From: Sacculina carcini
Lineage: Eukaryota; Arthropoda; Thecostraca; Sacculinidae
Length of the DNA stretch: 64,000 nucleotides
NCBI GenBank assembly: GCA_916048095.2
Contig: OU696574.1
Location: forward strand, 11,715,087 to 11,779,086
Direction: 5' to 3'
Shown one piece after another: positions 28,951-41,500 of the stretch. The position numbers and the translations under genes were made by a program. Under the pieces are notes generated by a model. It was not told where the DNA came from and did no database searches. It saw only the letters and a program-made list of their open reading frames with translations. The first letter of the stretch is position 1. Every line of letters begins with the position of its first letter.

Positions 28951-31270
28951 ACACTTAGGTAACACTTAGGTAACACTTAGGTAACACTTAGGGCACACTT
29001 AGGTAACAGTTAGGGCACACTTGGGTAACACTTGGGTAACACTTGGGTAACACTTAGGTAACACTTAGGTAACACTTAGGTAACACTTAGGTAACACTTA
29101 GGTAACACTTAGGTAACACTTAGGTAACACTTAGGTAACACTTAGGTAACACTTAGGTAACACTTAGGGCACACTTAGGTAACACTTAGGGCACACTTAG
29201 GTTACACTTAGGGTACATTTAGGTAACACATAGGGAACATTTAGGTAACACTTAGGGCACACTTAGGTAACACTTAGGTAACACTTAGGTAACACTTAGG
29301 TAACACTTAGGGCACACTTAGGTAACACTTAGGGCACACTTAGGTAACACTTAGGGCACACTTAGGTAACACTTAGGGCACACTTAGGTAACACTTAGGG
29401 CACACTTAGGTAACACTTAAGGCACACTTAGGTAACACTTAGGGCACACTTAGGTAACACTTAGGGCACACTTAGGTAACACTTAGGGCACACTTAGGTA
29501 ACACTTAGGGCACACTTAGGTAACACTTAGGGCACACTTAGGTAACACTTAGGGCACACTTAGGTAACACTTAGGGCACACTTAGGACACACTTAGGGAA
29601 CACTTAGGACACACTTAGGTAACACTTAGGTAACACTTAGGTAACACTTAGGTAACACTTAGGTAACACTTAGGTAACACTTAGGGTACACTTAGGTAAC
29701 ACTTAGGGCACACTTAGGTAACACTTAGGGCACACTTAGGTTACACTTAGGGTACATTTAGGTAACACTTAGGGTACATTTAGGTAACACTTAGGGCACA
29801 CTTAGGTAACACTTAGGTAACACTTAGGGCACACTTAGGTAACACTTAGGTAACACTTAGGTAACACTTAGGTAACACTTAGGTAACACTTAGGTAACAC
29901 TTAGGGCACACTTAGGTAACACTTAGGTAACACTTAGGGCACACTTAGGTAACACTTAGGGCACACTTAGGTAACACTTAGGTAACACGTAGGGCACACT
30001 TAGGTAACACTTAGGTAACACTTAGGTAACACTTAGGACACACTTAGGGAGCACTTAGGACACACTTAGGTAACACTTAGGTAACACTTAGGTAACACTT
30101 AGGTAACACTTAGGGCACACTTAGGTAACACTTAGGGCACACTTGGGTAACACTTATGGCACACTTAGGTAACACTTAGGGCACACTTAGGTAACACTTA
30201 GGTAACACTTAGGTAACACTTAGGTAACACTTAGGTAACACTTAGGGCACACTTAGGTAACACTTAGGGCACACTTAGGTAACACTTAGGGCACACTTAG
30301 GTAACACTTAGGGCACACTTACGTAACACTTAGGGCACACTTAGGTAACACTTAGGGCACACTTAGGTAACAGTTAGGGCACACTTGGGTAACACTTGGG
30401 TAACACTTGGGTAACACTTAGGTAACACTTAGGTAACACTTAGGTAACACTTAGGTAACACTTAGGTAACACTTAGGTAACACTTAGGTAACACTTAGGT
30501 AACACTTAGGTAACACTTAGGTAACACTTAGGGCACACTTAGGTAACACTTAGGGCACACTTGGGTAACACTTATGGCACACTTAGGTAACACTTAGGGC
30601 ACACTTAGGTAACACTTAGGTAACACTTAGGTAACACTTAGGTAACACTTAGGTAACACTTAGGGCACACTTAGGTAACACTTAGGGCACACTTAGGTAA
30701 CACTTAGGGCACACTTAGGTAACACTTAGGGCACACTTACGTAACACTTAGGGCACACTTAGGTAACACTTAGGGCACACTTAGGTAACAGTTAGGGCAC
30801 ACTTGGGTAACACTTGGGTAACACTTGGGTAACACTTAGGTAACACTTAGGTAACACTTAGGTAACACTTAGGTAACACTTAGGTAACACTTAGGTAACA
30901 CTTAGGTAACACTTAGGGCACACTTAGGTAACACTTAGGGCACACTTAGGTTACACTTAGGGTACATTTAGGTAACACATAGGGTACATTTAGGTAACAC
31001 TTAGGGCACACTTAGGTAACACTTAGGTAACACTTAGGTAACACTTAGGTAACACTTAGGGCACACTTAGGTAACACTTAGGGCACACTTAGGTAACACT
31101 TAGGGCACACTTAGGTAACACTTAGGGCACACTTAGGTAACACTTAGGGCACACTTAGGTAACACTTAAGGCACACTTAGGTAACACTTAGGGCACACTT
31201 AGGTAACACTTAGGGCACACTTAGGTAACACTTAGGGCACACTTAGGTAACACTTAGGGAACACTTAGGA
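28950..31270 (+). repeat. Mosaic block with repeated G-V-H-P segments
   Basis: Contains P-G-G-G at 29,006, W-T-L-B', A-C dimers with a Q, D-E-D, a T module (T 29,677, K 29,988, with S at about 30,049), then two G-V ... H ... P segments (H at 30,322 and 30,740; P at 30,370 and 30,788) like the pair at 15.7-16.2 kb. It ends with W-T-L-B, a Q and an E-D pair lacking the first D near 31,256. Confidence 0.83.
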
Positions 31271-34200
31271 CACACTTAGGTAACACTTAGGTAACACTTA
31301 GGTAACACTTAGGTAACACTTAGGTAACACTTAGGGTACACTTAGGGTACACTTAGGTAACACTTAGGGCACACTTAGGTAACACTTAGGGCACACTTAG
31401 GTTACACTTAGGGTACATTTAGGTAACACTTAGGGTACATTTAGGTAACACTTAGGGCACACTTAGGTAACACTTAGGTAACACTTAGGGCACACTTAGG
31501 TAACACTTAGGTAACACTTAGGTAACACTTAGGTAACACTTAGGTAACACTTAGGTAACACTTAGGTAACACTTAGGTAACACTTAGGTAATACTTAGGT
31601 AACACTTAGGTAACATTTAGGTAACATTTAGGTAACACTTATGTAACACTTAGGGCACATTTAGGTTACACTTAGGGCACACTTAGGTAACACTTAGGGT
31701 ACACTTAGGTAACACTTAGGGTACACTTAGGTAACACTTAGGGCACACTTAGGTTACACTTAGGGCACAATTAGGTTACACTTAGGGCACACTTAGGTAA
31801 CACTTAGGGTTCATTTAGGTAACACTTAGGGCACACTTAGGTAACACTTAGGTAACACTTAGGTAACACTTAGGTAACACTTAGGTAACACTTAGGTAAC
31901 ACTTAGGTAACACTTAGGGCACACTTAGGTAACACTTAGGGCACACTTAGGTAACACTTAGGTAACACGTAGGGCACACTTAGGTAACACTTAGGGTACA
32001 TTTAGGTAACACTTAGGGCACACTTAGGTAACACTTAGGGTACATTTAGGTAACACTTAGGGCACACTTAGGTAACACTTAGGGTACATTTAGGTAACAC
32101 TTAGGGCACACTTAGGTAACACTTAGGTAACACTTAGGTAACACTTAGGTAACACTTAGGTAACACTTAGGTAACACTTAGGGCACACTTAGGTAATACT
32201 TAGGTAACACTTAGGGCACACTTAGGTAACACTTAGGGCACACTTAGGTAACACTTAAGGCACACTTAGGTAACACTTAGGGCACACTTAGGTAACACTT
32301 AGGGCACACTTAGGTAACACTTAGGGCACACTTAGGTAACACTTAGGGCACACTTAGGTAACACTTAGGGCACACTTAGGTAACAGTTAGGGCACACTTG
32401 GGTAACACTTGGGTAACACTTGGGTAACACTTAGGTAACACTTAGGTAACACTTAGGTAACACTTAGGTAACACTTAGGTAACACTTAGGTAACACTTAG
32501 GTAACACTTAGGTAACACTTAGGGCACATTTAGGTAACACTTAGGGCACACTTAGGTTACACTTAGGGTACATTTAGGTAACACATAGGGTACATTTAGG
32601 TAACACTTAGGGCACACTTAGGTAACACTTAGGTAACACTTAGGTAACACTTAGGGCACACTTAGGTAACACTTAGGGCACACTTAGGTAACAGTTAGGG
32701 CACACTTGGGTAACACTTGGGTAACACTTGGGTAACACTTAGGTAACACTTAGGTAACACTTAGGTAACACTTAGGTAACACTTAGGTAACACTTAGGTA
32801 ACACTTAGGTAACACTTAGGTAACACTTAGGGCACACTTAGGTAACACTTAGGGCACACTTAGGTTACACTTAGGGTACATTTAGGTAACACATAGGGTA
32901 CATTTAGGTAACACTTAGGGCACACTTAGGTAACACTTAGGTAACACTTAGGTAACACTTAGGTAACACTTAGGGCACACTTAGGTAACACTTAGGGCAC
33001 ACTTAGGTAACACTTAGGGCACACTTAGGTAACACTTAGGGCACACTTAGGTAACACTTAGGGCACACTTAGGTAACACTTAGGGCACACTTAGGTAACA
33101 CTTAGGGCACACTTAGGACACACTTAGGGAACACTTAGGACACACTTAGGTAACACTTAGGTAACACTTAGGTAACACTTAGGTAACACTTAGGGCACAC
33201 TTAGGTAACACTTAGGGCACACTTGGGTAACACTTATGGCACACTTAGGTAACACTTAGGGCACACTTAGGTAACACTTAGGTAACACTTAGGTAACACT
33301 TAGGTAACACTTAGGTAACACTTAGGGCACACTTAGGTAACACTTAGGGCACACTTAGGTAACACTTAGGGCACACTTAGGTAACACTTAGGGCACACTT
33401 AGGTAACACTTAGGGCACACTTAGGTAACACTTAGGGCACACTTAGGTAACAGTTAGGGCACACTTGGGTAACACTTGGGTAACACTTGGGTAACACTTA
33501 GGTAACACTTAGGTAACACTTAGGTAACACTTAGGTAACACTTAGGGCACACTTAGGTAACACTTAGGGCACACTTAGGTAACAGTTAGGGCACACTTGG
33601 GTAACACTTGGGTAACACTTGGGTAACACTTAGGTAACACTTAGGTAACACTTAGGGCACACTTAGGTAACACTTAGGGCACACTTAGGTTACACTTAGG
33701 GTACATTTAGGTAACACATAGGGTACATTTAGGTAACACTTAGGGCACACTTAGGTAACACTTAGGTAACACTTAGGTAACACTTAGGTAACACTTAGGG
33801 CACACTTAGGTAACACTTAGGGCACACTTAGGTAACACTTAGGGCACACTTAGGTAACACTTAGGGCACACTTAGGTAACACTTAGGGCACACTTAGGTA
33901 ACACTTAGGGCACACTTAGGTAACACTTAGGGCACACTTAGGACACACTTAGGGAACACTTAGGACACACTTAGGTAACACTTAGGGCACACTTAGGTAA
34001 CACTTAGGGCACACTTAGGTAACACTTAGGTAACACGTAGGGCACACTTAGGTAACACTTAGGTAACACTTAGGTAACACTTAGGACACACTTAGGGAAC
34101 ACTTAGGACACACTTAGGTAACACTTAGGTAACACTTAGGTAACACTTAGGTAACACTTAGGGCACACTTAGGTAACACTTAGGGCACACTTGGGTAACA

Positions 34201-34755
34201 CTTATGGCACACTTAGGTAACACTTAGGGCACACTTAGGTAACACTTAGGTAACACTTAGGTAACACTTAGGTAACACTTAGGTAACACTTAGGGCACAC
34301 TTAGGTAACACTTAGGGCACACTTAGGTAACACTTAGGGCACACTTAGGTAACACTTAGGGCACACTTAGGTAACACTTAGGGCACACTTAGGTAACACT
34401 TAGGGCACACTTAGGTAACAGTTAGGGCACACTTGGGTAACACTTGGGTAACACTTGGGTAACACTTAGGTAACACTTAGGTAACACTTAGGTAACACTT
34501 AGGTAACACTTAGGTAACACTTAGGTAACACTTAGGTAACACTTAGGTAACACTTAGGGCACACTTAGGTAACACTTAGGTAACACTTAGGTAACACTTA
34601 GGTAACACTTAGGTAACACTTAGGGCACACTTAGGTAACACTTAGGGCACACTTAGGTAACACTTAGGGCACACTTAGGTAACACTTAGGGCACACTTAG
34701 GTAACACTTAGGGCACACTTAGGTAACACTTAGGGCACACTTAGGTAACAGTTAG
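31270..34755 (+). repeat. T-T / L-L-Y / N-F-K block and P modules
   Basis: Another relative of the 20-kb and 26-kb blocks: T-T near 31,335, L-L-Y, N at 31,767, F, K at 31,968, T-L-C-A series, then P at 32,383, 32,691 and 33,450. N is 5,302 bp after the N of the preceding copy. The module P(33,450)-132 bp-P-836 bp-P-330 bp-P(34,748) recurs at 37,905-39,203 with a constant 4,455-bp offset. The last P at 34,748 is followed by C instead of the usual three G monomers, which marks a junction with the next block. Confidence 0.85.
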
Positions 34756-34759
34756 GGCA

Positions 34760-36585
34760 CACTTAGGGCACACTTAGGTAACACTTAGGTAACACTTAGG
34801 GCACACTTAGGTAACACTTAGGGCACACTTAGGTAACACTTAGGTAACACGTAGGGCACACTTAGGTAACACTTAGGTAACACTTAGGTAACACTTAGGA
34901 CACACTTAGGGAGCACTTAGGACACACTTAGGTAACACTTAGGTAACACTTAGGTAACACTTAGGTAACACTTAGGGCACACTTAGGTAACACTTAGGGC
35001 ACACTTGGGTAACACTTATGGCACATTTAGGTAACACTTAGGGCACACTTAGGTTACACTTAGGGTACATTTAGGTAACACATAGGGTACATTTAGGTAA
35101 CACTTAGGGCACACTTAGGTAACACTTAGGTAACACTTAGGTAACACTTAGGTAACACTTAGGGCACACTTAGGTAACACTTAGGGCACACTTAGGTAAC
35201 AGTTAGGGCACACTTGGGTAACACTTGGGTAACACTTGGGTAACACTTAGGTAACACTTAGGTAACACTTAGGTAACACTTAGGTAACACTTAGGTAACA
35301 CTTAGGTAACACTTAGGTAACACTTAGGTAACACTTAGGGCACACTTAGGTAACACTTAGGGCACACTTAGGTTACACTTAGGGTACATTTAGGTAACAC
35401 ATAGGGTACATTTAGGTAACACTTAGGGCACACTTAGGTAACACTTAGGTAACACTTAGGTAACACTTAGGTAACACTTAGGGCACACTTAGGTAACACT
35501 TAGGGCACACTTAGGTAACACTTAGGGCACACTTAGGTAACACTTAGGGCACACTTAGGTAACACTTAGGGCACACTTAGGTAACACTTAGGGCACACTT
35601 AGGTAACACTTAGGGCACACTTAGGACACACTTAGGGAACACTTAGGACACACTTAGGTAACACTTAGGTAACACTTAGGTAACACTTAGGTAACACTTA
35701 GGGCACACTTAGGTAACACTTAGGGCACACTTGGGTAACACTTATGGCACACTTAGGTAACACTTAGGGCACACTTAGGTAACACTTAGGTAACACTTAG
35801 GTAACACTTAGGTAACACTTAGGTAACACTTAGGGCACACTTAGGTAACACTTAGGGCACACTTAGGTAACACTTAGGGCACACTTAGGTAACACTTAGG
35901 GCACACTTAGGTAACACTTAGGGCACACTTAGGTAACACTTAGGGCACACTTAGGTAACAGTTAGGGCACACTTGGGTAACACTTGGGTAACACTTGGGT
36001 AACACTTAGGTAACACTTAGGTAACACTTAGGTAACACTTAGGTAACACTTAGGGCACACTTAGGTAACACTTAGGGCACACTTAGGTAACAGTTAGGGC
36101 ACACTTGGGTAACACTTGGGTAACACTTGGGTAACACTTAGGTAACACTTAGGTAACACTTAGGGCACACTTAGGTAACACTTAGGGCACACTTAGGTTA
36201 CACTTAGGGTACATTTAGGTAACACATAGGGTACATTTAGGTAACACTTAGGGCACACTTAGGTAACACTTAGGTAACACTTAGGTAACACTTAGGTAAC
36301 ACTTAGGGCACACTTAGGTAACACTTAGGGCACACTTAGGTAACACTTAGGGCACACTTAGGTAACACTTAGGGCACACTTAGGTAACACTTAGGGCACA
36401 CTTAGGTAACACTTAGGGCACACTTAGGTAACACTTAGGGCACACTTAGGACACACTTAGGGAACACTTAGGACACACTTAGGTAACACTTAGGGCACAC
36501 TTAGGTAACACTTAGGGCACACTTAGGTAACACTTAGGTAACACGTAGGGCACACTTAGGTAACACTTAGGTAACACTTAGGTAA
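34760..36585 (+). repeat. 1,947-bp-offset pair, copy 1
   Basis: Copy 1 of a tandem pair; the partner is 36,707-38,532. K at 34,850, S near 34,911, a private V followed by L (ACATTT at 35,023), P at 35,199, 35,958 and 36,090, D-E-D near 36,460 and K at 36,544 all have partners exactly 1,947 bp (177 monomers) downstream. The V-then-L order was seen nowhere else in the window. The copies diverge right after the last K: here four A and a C follow, whereas the partner has A A A D E D. Confidence 0.92.
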
Positions 36586-36706
36586 CACTTAGGTAACACT
36601 TAGGGCACACTTAGGTAACACTTAGGTAACACTTAGGGCACACTTAGGTAACACTTAGGTAACACTTAGGTAACACTTAGGTAACACTTAGGTAACACTT
36701 AGGTAA

Positions 36707-38532
36707 CACTTAGGGCACACTTAGGTAACACTTAGGTAACACTTAGGGCACACTTAGGTAACACTTAGGGCACACTTAGGTAACACTTAGGTAACACGTA
36801 GGGCACACTTAGGTAACACTTAGGTAACACTTAGGTAACACTTAGGACACACTTAGGGAGCACTTAGGACACACTTAGGTAACACTTAGGTAACACTTAG
36901 GTAACACTTAGGTAACACTTAGGGCACACTTAGGTAACACTTAGGGCACACTTGGGTAACACTTATGGCACATTTAGGTAACACTTAGGGCACACTTAGG
37001 TTACACTTAGGGTACATTTAGGTAACACATAGGGTACATTTAGGTAACACTTAGGGCACACTTAGGTAACACTTAGGTAACACTTAGGTAACACTTAGGT
37101 AACACTTAGGGCACACTTAGGTAACACTTAGGGCACACTTAGGTAACAGTTAGGGCACACTTGGGTAACACTTGGGTAACACTTGGGTAACACTTAGGTA
37201 ACACTTAGGTAACACTTAGGTAACACTTAGGTAACACTTAGGTAACACTTAGGTAACACTTAGGTAACACTTAGGTAACACTTAGGGCACACTTAGGTAA
37301 CACTTAGGGCACACTTAGGTTACACTTAGGGTACATTTAGGTAACACATAGGGTACATTTAGGTAACACTTAGGGCACACTTAGGTAACACTTAGGTAAC
37401 ACTTAGGTAACACTTAGGTAACACTTAGGGCACACTTAGGTAACACTTAGGGCACACTTAGGTAACACTTAGGGCACACTTAGGTAACACTTAGGGCACA
37501 CTTAGGTAACACTTAGGGCACACTTAGGTAACACTTAGGGCACACTTAGGTAACACTTAGGGCACACTTAGGACACACTTAGGGAACACTTAGGACACAC
37601 TTAGGTAACACTTAGGTAACACTTAGGTAACACTTAGGTAACACTTAGGGCACACTTAGGTAACACTTAGGGCACACTTGGGTAGCACTTATGGCACACT
37701 TAGGTAACACTTAGGGCACACTTAGGTAACACTTAGGTAACACTTAGGTAACACTTAGGTAACACTTAGGTAACACTTAGGGCACACTTAGGTAACACTT
37801 AGGGCACACTTAGGTAACACTTAGGGCACACTTAGGTAACACTTAGGGCACACTTAGGTAACACTTAGGGCACACTTAGGTAACACTTAGGGCACACTTA
37901 GGTAACAGTTAGGGCACACTTGGGTAACACTTGGGTAACACTTGGGTAACACTTAGGTAACACTTAGGTAACACTTAGGTAACACTTAGGTAACACTTAG
38001 GGCACACTTAGGTAACACTTAGGGCACACTTAGGTAACAGTTAGGGCACACTTGGGTAACACTTGGGTAACACTTGGGTAACACTTAGGTAACACTTAGG
38101 TAACACTTAGGGCACACTTAGGTAACACTTAGGGCACACTTAGGTTACACTTAGGGTACATTTAGGTAACACATAGGGTACATTTAGGTAACACTTAGGG
38201 CACACTTAGGTAACACTTAGGTAACACTTAGGTAACACTTAGGTAACACTTAGGGCACACTTAGGTAGCACTTAGGGCACACTTAGGTAACACTTAGGGC
38301 ACACTTAGGTAACACTTAGGGCACACTTAGGTAACACTTAGGGCACACTTAGGTAACACTTAGGGCACACTTAGGTAACACTTAGGGCACACTTAGGACA
38401 CACTTAGGGAACACTTAGGACACACTTAGGTAACACTTAGGGCACACTTAGGTAACACTTAGGGCACACTTAGGTAACACTTAGGTAACACGTAGGGCAC
38501 ACTTAGGTAACACTTAGGTAACACTTAGGTAA
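36707..38532 (+). repeat. 1,947-bp-offset pair, copy 2
   Basis: Partner of 34,760-36,585, with K at 36,797 and 38,491, V-then-L near 36,970, and P at 37,146, 37,905 and 38,037. Private changes after copying include GGTAGCAC at about 37,682 (before V) and 38,265. The second of these is inherited by the next duplication at 42,247, so it predates that event. About 120 bp of T-module-like sequence separates the two 1,947-bp copies. Confidence 0.9.
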
Positions 38533-41500
38533 CACTTAGGACACACTTAGGGAACACTTAGGACACACTTAGGTAACACTTAGGTAACACTTAGGTAACA
38601 CTTATGTAACACTTAGGGCACACTTAGGTAACACTTAGGGCACACTTGGGTAACACTTATGGCACACTTGGGTAACACTTAGGGCACACTTAGGTAACAC
38701 TTAGGTAACACTTAGGTAACACTTAGGTAACACTTAGGTAACACTTAGGGCACACTTAGGTAACACTTAGGGCACACTTAGGTAACACTTAGGGCACACT
38801 TAGGTAACACTTAGGGCACACTTAGGTAACACTTAGGGCACACTTAGGTAACACTTAGGGCACACTTAGGTAACAGTTAGGGCACACTTGGGTAACACTT
38901 GGGTAACACTTGGGTAACACTTAGGTAACACTTAGGTAACACTTAGGTAACACTTAGGTAACACTTAGGTAACACTTAGGTAACACTTAGGTAACACTTA
39001 GGTAACACTTAGGGCACACTTAGGTAACACTTAGGTAACACTTAGGTAACACTTAGGTAACACTTAGGTAACACTTAGGGCACACTTAGGTAACACTTAG
39101 GGCACACTTAGGTAACACTTAGGGCACACTTAGGTAACACTTAGGGCACACTTAGGTAACACTTAGGGCACACTTAGGTAACACTTAGGGCACACTTAGG
39201 TAACAGTTAGGGCACACTTGGGTAACACTTGGGTAACACTTGGGTAACACTTAGGTAACACTTAGGTAACACTTAGGTAACACTTAGGTAACACTTAGGT
39301 AACACTTAGGTAACACTTAGGTAACACTTAGGTAACACTTAGGGCACACTTAGGTAACACTTAGGGCACACTTAGGTTACACTTAGGGCACACTTAGGTA
39401 ACACTTAGGGCACACTTAGGTAACACTTAGGGCACACTTAGGTAACACTTAGGGCACACTTAGGTAACACTTAGGGCACACTTGGGTAACACTTATGGCA
39501 CACTTAGGTAACACTTAGGGCACACTTAGGTAACACTTAGGTAACACTTAGGTAACACTTAGGTAACACTTAGGTAACACTTAGGGCACACTTAGGTAAC
39601 ACTTAGGGCACACTTAGGTAACACTTAGGGCACACTTAGGTAACACTTAGGGCACACTTAGGTAACACTTAGGGCACACTTAGGTAACACTTAGGGCACA
39701 CTTAGGTAACAGTTAGGGCACACTTGGGTAACACTTGGGTAACACTTGGGTAACACTTAGGTAACACTTAGGTAACACTTAGGTAACACTTAGGTAACAC
39801 TTAGGTAACACTTAGGGCACACTTAGGTAACACTTAGGGCACACTTAGGTAACAGTTAGGGCACACTTGGGTAACACTTGGGTAACACTTGGGTAACACT
39901 TAGGTAACACTTAGGTAACACTTAGGGCACACTTAGGTAACACTTAGGGCACACTTAGGTAACACTTAGGGTACATTTAGGTAACACATAGGGTACATTT
40001 AGGTAACACTTAGGGCACACTTAGGTAACACTTAGGTAACACTTAGGTAACACTTAGGTAACACTTAGGGCACACTTAGGTAACACTTAGGGCACACTTA
40101 GGTAACACTTAGGGCACACTTAGGTAACACTTAGGGCACACTTAGGTAACACTTAGGGCACACTTAGGTAACACTTAGGGCACACTTAGGTAACACTTAG
40201 GGCACACTTAGGACACACTTAGGGAACACTTAGGACACACTTAGGTAACACTTAGGGCACACTTAGGTAACACTTAGGGCACACTTAGGTAACACTTAGG
40301 TAACACGTAGGGCACACTTAGGTAACACTTAGGTAACACTTAGGTAACACTTAGGACACACTTAGGGAACACTTAGGACACACTTAGGTAACACTTAGGT
40401 AACACTTAGGTAACACTTAGGTAACACTTAGGGCACACTTAGGTAACACTTAGGGCACACTTGGGTAACACTTATGGCACACTTAGGTAACACTTAGGTA
40501 ACACTTAGGTAACACTTAGGTAACACTTAGGTAACACTTAGGGCACACTTAGGTAACACTTAGGGCACACTTAGGTAACACTTAGGGCACACTTAGGTAA
40601 CACTTAGGGCACACTTAGGTAACACTTAGGGCACACTTAGGTAACACTTAGGGCACACTTAGGTAACACTTAGGGCACACTTAGGACACACTTAGGGAAC
40701 ACTTAGGACACACTTAGGTAACACTTAGGGCACACTTAGGTAACACTTAGGGCACACTTAGGTAACACTTAGGTAACACGTAGGGCACACTTAGGTAACA
40801 CTTAGGTAACACTTAGGTAACACTTAGGACACACTTAGGGAACACTTAGGACACACTTAGGTAACACTTAGGTAACACTTAGGTAACACTTATGTAACAC
40901 TTAGGGCACACTTAGGTAACACTTAGGGCACACTTAGGTAACACTTAGGGCACACTTGGGTAACACTTAGGGCACACTTAGGTAACACTTAGGTAACACT
41001 TAGGTAACACTTAGGTAACACTTAGGTAACACTTAGGGCACACTTAGGTAACACTTAGGGCACACTTAGGTAACACTTAGGGCACACTTAGGTAACACTT
41101 AGGGCACACTTAGGTAACACTTAGGGCACACTTAGGTAACACTTAGGGCACACTTAGGTAACAGTTAGGGCACACTTGGGTAACACTTGGGTAACACTTG
41201 GGTAACACTTAGGTAACACTTAGGTAACACTTAGGTAACACTTAGGTAACACTTAGGTAACACTTAGGTAACACTTAGGTAACACTTAGGTAACACTTAG
41301 GGCACACTTAGGTAACACTTAGGTAACACTTAGGTAACACTTAGGTAACACTTAGGTAACACTTAGGGCACACTTAGGTAACACTTAGGGCACACTTAGG
41401 TAACACTTAGGGCACACTTAGGTAACACTTAGGGCACACTTAGGTAACACTTAGGGCACACTTAGGTAACACTTAGGGCACACTTAGGTAACAGTTAGGG

